Positions 44,350-49,887 of a stretch of 49,887 bases of DNA are shown here, piece after piece; position 1 is the first letter of the stretch; each line of letters opens with the position of its first letter. The position numbers and the translations under genes are program-made. Source of the stretch: Pseudoxanthobacter soli DSM 19599 (GTDB taxonomy: Bacteria > Pseudomonadota > Alphaproteobacteria > Rhizobiales > Segnochrobactraceae); assembly GCA_945898215.1 (NCBI GenBank), contig CAMDHY010000021.1:1-49887 (forward strand). The letters are read 5' to 3'. The notes beneath the pieces are model-generated. The model saw only the letters and a program-made list of their open reading frames with translations, ran no database searches and had not been told where the DNA came from.

Positions 44350-45912
44350 ATGATTTCCAGGCGGACTTTGATGCAGGGGACGCTCGCCGGCGCTGGCGCG
44401 TTCGGCATCGGGCGGCTCAATCCCGACTTTCTGTTCTCCTCGGCCTGCGCGCAGGAGGCCAAGACCCTGCGCTTCCTCGCCGCCGAGGCGCTGACGGGAA
44501 ACTGGGACCCGACCACCCACACGAACCTCGGCCAGCTGATCGCCGAGGGCTTCATGTTCGGCTATCTGACGCGCGCGCCGATGCGCCCGGAGAACCCGAC
44601 CGAGCTGATCTTCGAGCTCGCGACGTCGCTCGAATCGATCGACGACTACACCCTCGAGGCGAAGCTGCGGCCCGGCGTGAAGTTCCACGACGGCACGCCG
44701 TTCACCGCCGCCGACGTCAAGGCGACCTATGAATACGGCTGCCAGCCGGACCGTCCGGCGCAGTGGTATCCGGGCCAGGTGAAGGTCGAGGTGATCGACG
44801 ACCTCACCTGCCACATCAAGACCGGCGACTTCGGCTATCCGGCGGCGCTCTACTACTACCTGTCGTCGTTCCTGCCGATCATGTCGGCGAAGGACGTGGC
44901 CAACAAGGCGGCGCTGTCGGCGAAGCCGAACGGCACCGGCCCCTTCCGCTTCGTCCAGCAGAAGGGCGATTCCACCTTCATGGAGGCGAACCCGGACTTC
45001 TACCTCGGCAAGTCGCCGATCCCGGCGGTGGAGTACCGCTATGTCGGTGACACCACCACCCGCACGCTGGCGCTGCTCAACGGCGAGGCCGACATCATCG
45101 AGCGCCTCGAGCAGGAGCAGGTCGACACCATCGAGAAGGACGACCGCTTCGAGATCAACCGGGCGGTGTCGGTGGAGAACAAGTACCTGTTCTTCCGCTG
45201 CTCGAAGCCGCCCTTCGACGACGTGCGCATCCGCCAGGCGGCCTGCCACGCCATCGACCGCAGCGTCATCCTCGACGTGCTCGGCGTCTCCGGCACCTAT
45301 TCGAAGGCACACATCTCGCCGGTGAAGTTCGGCTACACCGAGGTCGACAACTATCCGGAGTTCGACCCGGAGAAGTGCCAGGCGCTGCTCGCCGAGGCCG
45401 GCTTCCCGAAGGGCGAGGGCCTGCCCGAGCTCACCTACTACGTGTCCGTCGGCTTCTATCCGAAGACGAAGGAATACGGCGAGGTGATCACCGCAATGCT
45501 GCAGGAACAGGGCTTCCCGGTGAACCTGCAGGTGCTCGAGCTCGCCGCGTGGGGCAACCTGCTCTACGACAAGCCCGGCGGCGGCGAAGGCAACATGATC
45601 GACTGCGGATGGTGCACCGGCTCGCCGGAGCCCGACCTCGTGCTGCGCACGCACTTCCACTCGTCGTCGAAGCGCATCTGCGGCATCGTCGATCCGGAGA
45701 TCGACGCGGTGCTCGACAAGGAGCGCAACGCCGGCACGGTCAACGAGCGTCAGGACATCCTGCAGAAGGAGACGCTGCCGATGATCGCCCAGAAGGCGCC
45801 GGCGCTGGCGCTGTTCACCTCGGTGTTCATCCATGCGTACCGCAAGGAGCTCGAGGGCATGTACATCTACCCGAACGGCATGATGGACGCGAACAAGGCG
45901 ACCCTCGGCTGA
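44350..45912 (+). CDS. Peptide/opine-type ABC importer substrate-binding protein
   Basis: A 520-residue periplasmic binding protein of the family 5 (DppA/OppA) type. It has a Tat signal (SRRTLMQGTLAGAGAFGIG) and the conserved segment YTLEAKLRPGVKFHDGTPFTAADVKATYEY. NGTGPFRFVQQKGD and RQAACHAIDRSVILDVL are also typical. It delivers a peptide, sugar or other small solute to the permeases encoded next. ATG 44350 is chosen because it starts at the signal peptide and has AAGGGGAAG upstream. Two hairpins follow the gene, which would favour higher levels of this protein than of the membrane parts. Confidence 0.93.
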   Translation: MISRRTLMQGTLAGAGAFGIGRLNPDFLFSSACAQEAKTLRFLAAEALTGNWDPTTHTNLGQLIAEGFMFGYLTRAPMRPENPTELIFELATSLESIDDYTLEAKLRPGVKFHDGTPFTAADVKATYEYGCQPDRPAQWYPGQVKVEVIDDLTCHIKTGDFGYPAALYYYLSSFLPIMSAKDVANKAALSAKPNGTGPFRFVQQKGDSTFMEANPDFYLGKSPIPAVEYRYVGDTTTRTLALLNGEADIIERLEQEQVDTIEKDDRFEINRAVSVENKYLFFRCSKPPFDDVRIRQAACHAIDRSVILDVLGVSGTYSKAHISPVKFGYTEVDNYPEFDPEKCQALLAEAGFPKGEGLPELTYYVSVGFYPKTKEYGEVITAMLQEQGFPVNLQVLELAAWGNLLYDKPGGGEGNMIDCGWCTGSPEPDLVLRTHFHSSSKRICGIVDPEIDAVLDKERNAGTVNERQDILQKETLPMIAQKAPALALFTSVFIHAYRKELEGMYIYPNGMMDANKATLG

Positions 45913-45960
45913 CCGCTTCGACCGAGATGATCGGCGGGCGGAGCCGGAGGACTCCCGCAG

Positions 45961-46018
45961 GGTGGGGGCCGAGCCCCCACCGCCGCCCCGCGAACCCGGG
46001 CCGCCTTCGGGCGGCCCG
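45961..46018 (+). terminator. Two strong intercistronic hairpins
   Basis: A 9-bp stem GGTGGGGGC/GCCCCCACC with a 3-base loop (45961-45981) is followed by a 9-bp stem CGGGCCGCC/GGCGGCCCG closed by a TTCG tetraloop (45997-46018). Both lie in the 171-base gap between the binding-protein and first permease genes. No T run follows, so partial termination and/or protection of the upstream mRNA end is more likely than full termination. Confidence 0.65.
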
Positions 46019-46083
46019 CATTCCGCAAGAAACGGAGCCGCAAACCGGCCCGATGCGACCGATGGCGTAGGGGCCGCAGCGGC

Positions 46084-47064
46084 ATGTACTTCCTCGAGTT
46101 CCTCCTGAAGCGGATCGCCCAGGGCTTCGTCATCATCTTCCTGACGTCGCTCCTGATCTTCACGCTCCTGCGCGTCGTGCCGGGCGACCCGGTGCGCCTC
46201 ATCGTCGGCGGCATGGCGCCCGACAACGTCGTCGAGGAAGTGGCGACGAAGATGGGTCTGCGCGACCCGATCATCGTCCAGTACGGCCGCTACATGTGGG
46301 GCCTGCTGCACGGCGACCTCGGCCAGTCCTACCTGCGCCCGAAGAGCGGCATGATCGCCACCGGCGGCGAATACGTCGATCCGAGCCGGGCCGACATGGC
46401 CTCGGTGGGCGAACTGATCCTCGAGCGCGTGCCCCTCACCTTGCAGCTCGCCGGCGTGTCGCTGGTCTTCGCCTGCCTGATCGCCTTCCCGATCGGCATC
46501 GCCGGCGGCCTCAGACCGAACGGCTGGCCGGGCGTGCTCGCCTTTGCCACACAGTCGCTGTTCGTCTCGATCCCGAACTTCTGGCTGGCGATCATCCTGA
46601 TCCTGCTGCTCTCGGTGCAGCTCGGCTGGCTGCCGGCGCTCGGCTACCGGGGCTTCGCCTACGTCATCCTGCCGGCGATCGTGCTCGCGGTGGAGATCGC
46701 GCCCTTCCTGATCCGGACGCTGACCGTCTCGCTCGGCGAGATCATGCAGAGCCACTTCATCGACGAGGCGCGGGTGCGCGGCCTGCCGAAGCGGCGCATC
46801 GTCTACGGCCACGCGCTCCGCAACGCCGCCGTGCCGCTGGCGAATCTGCTCGGCATCCAGCTGTCGAGCCTGATCGGCGGCGTGCTCGTGGTCGAATACA
46901 TCTTCGACTATCCGGGCCTCGGCCACCTCACCGTCAATTCCGTCGTCGGCCGCGACTTCCCGACCATCCAGGGGATCGCCATCACGACGAGCGCGGTGTT
47001 CGTCTTCGTCAACATCATCGTCGACCTGATCTCCTATTCGATCGACCCGCGCGTGGAGCTCTGA
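46084..47064 (+). CDS. ABC importer permease, DppB/OppB type
   Basis: A 326-residue inner-membrane permease. The N-terminal helix (FLLKRIAQGFVIIFLTSLLIFTLLRVVPGDPV) is diagnostic of the DppB branch. The coupling-helix motif is in HFIDEARVRGLPKRRIVYGHALRNAAVPL (the EAA loop). It pairs with the DppC-type permease, whose gene starts three bases after this one ends. Confidence 0.95.
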   Translation: MYFLEFLLKRIAQGFVIIFLTSLLIFTLLRVVPGDPVRLIVGGMAPDNVVEEVATKMGLRDPIIVQYGRYMWGLLHGDLGQSYLRPKSGMIATGGEYVDPSRADMASVGELILERVPLTLQLAGVSLVFACLIAFPIGIAGGLRPNGWPGVLAFATQSLFVSIPNFWLAIILILLLSVQLGWLPALGYRGFAYVILPAIVLAVEIAPFLIRTLTVSLGEIMQSHFIDEARVRGLPKRRIVYGHALRNAAVPLANLLGIQLSSLIGGVLVVEYIFDYPGLGHLTVNSVVGRDFPTIQGIAITTSAVFVFVNIIVDLISYSIDPRVEL

Positions 47065-47067
47065 GCG

Positions 47068-47988
47068 ATGGTTGACACCATGGCAGCCATCGGCCCGGAC
47101 GAGCTCGGCTCGAAACGCGTCGAGGGCTCGATCGCCCGCCAGATCCTCGGCACCGCCTGGCGCTCAACCGGCTTCCGCATCGGCTTCACGGTGTTCGTGC
47201 TGCTCTTGCTCGCCTCGGCGATCGTGCCGGAGATCTCGCCCTACGAGGCGACGAAGATGAACATGAAGGCGCGCTTCCTGCCGCCTTTGTTCCTCGGCGA
47301 GAAGTGGGAGTGGGGTCACCCGCTCGGCACCGACCAGCTCGGTCGCGACATGCTGCTGCGCTGCCTCGTGGGCTTGCGCTACTCGCTGTTCATCGGCGTC
47401 ACCACCGTCGCCCTGATGTTCATCGTCGGCTGCGGCCTCGGCCTGCTCTCCGGCTTCAAGGGCCGCTGGTGGGACATGGCGATCATGCGCCTGACCGACG
47501 CGCAGCTGTCGATCCCGATGATCATTCTCGCGATCACCATCCTCGGCGTGTCGAAGCCGACGGTGCCGACGATCATCCTGGTGCTCGGGCTGTCGGGCTG
47601 GCCGCTCTATGCCCGCGTCGCCCGTTCGGCCGCCGTCGCCGAACGCGGCAAGGAATACGTGCGCGGCCTCAGGGTGGTCGGCGCCGGCGACTGGCGCATC
47701 CTGCTCCTGTTCGCCGCCCCCAACATCCTGCCGCCAATCGCCTTCGTGGCGGTGCTCGACATCGCCCGCATCATGATCTTCGAGGCGATCCTCGGCTTCC
47801 TCGGCCTCGGCATCCAGCCGCCGACGCCGAGCTTCGGCACGATCATCTCGGATGCCCGCAAGTACCTCATCAACGCCTGGTGGATCGCCACCAGCCCCGG
47901 CGTTTTCCTCGCCGTGGCGCTGACCTCGATCAACCTGATGGGGGCTGCGCTCGAGAAGGCGCGCAACAAGATCTACGGAGGCGCGTGA
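47068..47988 (+). CDS. ABC importer permease, DppC/OppC type
   Basis: A 306-residue permease with the DppC pattern: HPLGTDQLGRDMLLRCLVGLRYSL, the EAA coupling loop in GKEYVRGLRVVGAGDWRILLLFAAPN, and IFEAILGFLGLGIQPPTPSFGTII. It completes the transmembrane channel with the upstream DppB-type protein. The stop codon overlaps the ATPase start by one base (TGATG). Confidence 0.95.
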   Translation: MVDTMAAIGPDELGSKRVEGSIARQILGTAWRSTGFRIGFTVFVLLLLASAIVPEISPYEATKMNMKARFLPPLFLGEKWEWGHPLGTDQLGRDMLLRCLVGLRYSLFIGVTTVALMFIVGCGLGLLSGFKGRWWDMAIMRLTDAQLSIPMIILAITILGVSKPTVPTIILVLGLSGWPLYARVARSAAVAERGKEYVRGLRVVGAGDWRILLLFAAPNILPPIAFVAVLDIARIMIFEAILGFLGLGIQPPTPSFGTIISDARKYLINAWWIATSPGVFLAVALTSINLMGAALEKARNKIYGGA

Positions 47989-49805
47989 TGGAGCGGTCGC
48001 AGATCATCGAGGTCTCCGACCTGTCGGTCGCTGCCGTCGGAGGCGGCGCGCCGATCCTCTCGGGCATCTCCTTCACCGTTGATTCGATGGAGTCCTACGG
48101 CGTCTACGGCGAGAGCGGCTCCGGCAAGACGGTGCTGAGCCGGGCGCTGGCGAACTGGCTGCCCAGCAGCCTCGCCTACACCGGCGGCCGCATCGCCTTT
48201 GCCGGCAAGGACATCCTGGACCCCCGCCAGGCGGTGGATTTCCGCGTCGGCCGCGACATCGCCTACATCGGCTCGAAGCCGCAGAGCGCGCTCGACCCGA
48301 CGGTGCCGGTCGGGCCGCAGATCCTCGAGAAGCTGCTCGCCGTCCGCCCGAACCTGTCGCGCAAGGAAGCCACGGAGAAAATCATCCAGCTTCTCGCCGA
48401 GGTGCGCATCCCCTCCCCGCGCGAGCGCTTCCACGACTACCCCAACCGCTACTCCGGCGGCATGATGCAGCGCGCCATGATCGTCGACGCGCTCTGCGCC
48501 GACCCGGCCGTGCTGATCGCCGACAACGTGGTGCAGCCGCTCGACGTGACGATCGCGGCGCAGACCGTGCTGCTGCTGCGCGACCTCTGCGAGCGCCACA
48601 AGATGGCGCTGATCTTCCTCGCCTCCTCGCTCGCCTCGCTGGCGCAGATCGCCGAGCGGGTCGGCGTGCTGCACGAGGGGCGAATCGTCGAGGAGCAGCC
48701 GATCTCGGGCCTCCTGAAGACGCCGAAGACCGCCTACACGAAGCGCGTCATCGCCGAGGTGCCGCGCATCTGGACGGAGGGCGAGGCCGAGCGCCGGCCG
48801 ACGCGGCCGAACGCCGAGCCGCTGATGCGCGTCATCGACGCCGAGCGCACCTACCTCGTGCGCCGGCGCGGCCACTTCAATTCCTACAACCGCGTGATGG
48901 CGGTGCGCGGCGTCACCTTCGACATCCGCCCCGGCGACAATTTCGGCATCGTCGGTGAATCCGGCTGCGGCAAGTCCACGCTGACGCGACTGCTCGCCTG
49001 GCTCGAGAAGCCCGACGCCGGCGAGATCCGGCTCGACGGCGTCTCGCTCGCCACCCTCTCCTCGCGCGAGCTTTTGGCGAAGCGGCGCGAGTTCCAGCTC
49101 CTGCTGCAGGATCCCTACAACAGTCTGCCGCCGCGCTCGCCCGTCGGACGGATGATCGCCGAGGGGCTGTTGCTGCGCGGCGAGCTGCCGAAGAAGGAGA
49201 TCGAGGCGCGGGTGCGCAAGGCGATGGCGGAGGTCGGCCTCGCCGACGGGCTCTACCACGAGCTCCCGACGGCGCTGTCGACCGGCCAGCGCCAGCGCAT
49301 CTCGATCGCCCGCGCGCTGGTGCTGGAGCCGAAGCTGCTCATCCTCGACGAGACGCTGTCCTCCCTCGACCAGGGCGAGCAGTCGAAGCTGCTCGAGCTG
49401 TTCGGCGAGCTGCAGGCGAAGAACGACCTCACCTACGTCTTCATTTCCCACGACCTCGCCATGGTGCGGAAGGTCTGCACGCGCATCGCGGTGATGTATC
49501 TGGGTGAGATCGTCGAGCTCGCCGACAACCACGACCTCTTCTTCGACCCGCAGCATCCCTACACGAAGGCACTGCTCTCGGCCGCGCCGACGCTGGAGGA
49601 GAAGCCCTTCGACGCGACGAAGTACCTGCTCGAAGGCGAGCCGCCGAGCCCGATCGACATCGCGCCCGGCTGCTCGTTCGCCTCCCGCTGCCCGTCCGCC
49701 TTCGGCCGCTGCCGGGTGGAGACACCGAAGCCGATCCCGACCCGCAGTGGTTTTGCGGCGTGCCACCTGTTTGATCCTGCGGAGAATGCGGCGGCGGCGG
49801 CTTAG
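47988..49805 (+). CDS. Fused double ATPase of the ABC importer, first half catalytically degenerate
   Basis: A 605-residue fusion of DppD- and DppF-like ATPases. Half 1: Walker A GESGSGKT (41-48) and signature SGGMMQ (156-161) are kept. The Q-loop Gln is Ser96 (YIGSKPQ), the Walker B glutamate is Asn180 (VLIADNVVQPLDVT), and the H-loop His is Ser213 (IFLASSLAS). Half 2: Walker A GESGCGKST (323-331), Q374, signature STGQRQ (431-436), Walker B LLILDE with Glu455, D-loop SLD and His488 are all normal. A C-terminal Cys-rich element (GCSFASRCPSAFGRC) is the oligopeptide-transporter tail. One hydrolytic and one dead site are inferred. GGAGG precedes the ATG by 6 bases. Confidence 0.93.
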   Translation: MERSQIIEVSDLSVAAVGGGAPILSGISFTVDSMESYGVYGESGSGKTVLSRALANWLPSSLAYTGGRIAFAGKDILDPRQAVDFRVGRDIAYIGSKPQSALDPTVPVGPQILEKLLAVRPNLSRKEATEKIIQLLAEVRIPSPRERFHDYPNRYSGGMMQRAMIVDALCADPAVLIADNVVQPLDVTIAAQTVLLLRDLCERHKMALIFLASSLASLAQIAERVGVLHEGRIVEEQPISGLLKTPKTAYTKRVIAEVPRIWTEGEAERRPTRPNAEPLMRVIDAERTYLVRRRGHFNSYNRVMAVRGVTFDIRPGDNFGIVGESGCGKSTLTRLLAWLEKPDAGEIRLDGVSLATLSSRELLAKRREFQLLLQDPYNSLPPRSPVGRMIAEGLLLRGELPKKEIEARVRKAMAEVGLADGLYHELPTALSTGQRQRISIARALVLEPKLLILDETLSSLDQGEQSKLLELFGELQAKNDLTYVFISHDLAMVRKVCTRIAVMYLGEIVELADNHDLFFDPQHPYTKALLSAAPTLEEKPFDATKYLLEGEPPSPIDIAPGCSFASRCPSAFGRCRVETPKPIPTRSGFAACHLFDPAENAAAAA

Positions 49806-49807
49806 GA

Positions 49808-49887
49808 AAACTTGTCCCTCCCCTGCTAGGGGGAGGGACAGACCGCAAAGCGGTCAGGGTGGGGCCCGTCAATCCGAACTCAAGTTT
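49808..49887. repeat. Intergenic palindromic repeat at the window end
   Basis: After the ATPase gene comes a 10-bp stem GTCCCTCCCC/GGGGAGGGAC with TGCTAG loop (49814-49839) and a 6-bp stem GACCGC/GCGGTC with AAA loop (49841-49855), then CAGGGTGGGGC. This compound palindrome is a well-known dispersed intergenic element in Rhizobiales. It is framed by AAACTTG (49808-49814) and CAAGTTT (49881-49887), an inverted pair touching the window edge. It may also end the importer transcript. Confidence 0.7.

Noticed and set aside
1-49887. tRNA, rRNA, prophage or insertion sequence
   Set aside because: No cloverleaf, rRNA core, integrase, transposase or phage structural gene was recognised by reading; a tRNA/Infernal scan would be the decisive test.

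Overview
The window is high-GC bacterial chromosome, roughly 70 percent G+C by eye. It fits an alphaproteobacterium of the Hyphomicrobiales (Rhizobiales). The evidence for that is the thyA-folA-hflK-hflC-DUF2065-degP gene order, the rplY-pth/ychF/MaoC-MaoC cluster, an IalB-family protein, a perfect GGAAC-N16-CGTT general-stress promoter, and intergenic palindromes of the kind common in this order. No tRNA, rRNA, CRISPR array, prophage or transposase was seen.

Layout. 1-1.1 kb: the end of a PLDc_N-type membrane protein and a transglutaminase-like protein, then a gene-free stretch with three copies of a palindromic repeat. 1.4-5.8 kb (minus): RND efflux pump 1, adaptor then permease. 5.9-9.8 kb: an ArgE-like deacetylase, a voltage-gated-type K+ channel with a cyclic-nucleotide-binding-like domain, and a sorbosone-dehydrogenase-like beta-propeller. 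9.9-13.9 kb (minus): the membrane-protein quality-control operon hflK-hflC-DUF2065-degP behind a sigma-32-like promoter. 14-17.1 kb (minus): thyA, a GNAT gene, folA and a flavin amine oxidase, tightly coupled. 17.4-23.8 kb: a serine hydrolase, RND pump 2 and its divergent TetR regulator, with a 28-bp operator palindrome lying over the pump promoter.

23.8-25.5 kb is compositionally odd: a visibly lower-GC segment carrying a secreted YHYH-domain protein, flanked by gene-free DNA. 25.5-29.5 kb (minus) is a compact five-gene run: an ECF sigma factor resembling the RpoE/ECF11 type but without an adjacent anti-sigma, a quinone oxidoreductase, two paralogous unusual Nudix proteins and a PhzF-like protein. 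29.9-36.3 kb (plus, except yciB) holds an IalB-like protein, rlmN, yciB, a very long CPA1 antiporter with a cyclic-nucleotide-binding domain, a coupled 52-residue DUF3096 protein and an unknown membrane protein. 36.3-43 kb is mostly minus: a LysE exporter, two MaoC-like hydratases, ychF, pth, rplY and a conserved secreted protein of unknown function. A PRC-barrel gene on the plus strand, under a sigma-EcfG promoter, sits between pth and ychF. 43.2-49.9 kb: a HAD phosphatase and a peptide-type ABC importer (binding protein, two permeases, one fused double ATPase). The first ATPase half of that fusion has lost its catalytic residues. The window ends in a second kind of palindromic repeat.

The most interesting items are the sigma-led redox operon with twin Nudix genes, the degenerate half of the fused ABC ATPase, the low-GC YHYH gene, and several unusually clear promoter/operator sites (sigma-EcfG, sigma-32-like, AcrR-like). 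All functions are inferred from sequence; no search was run.
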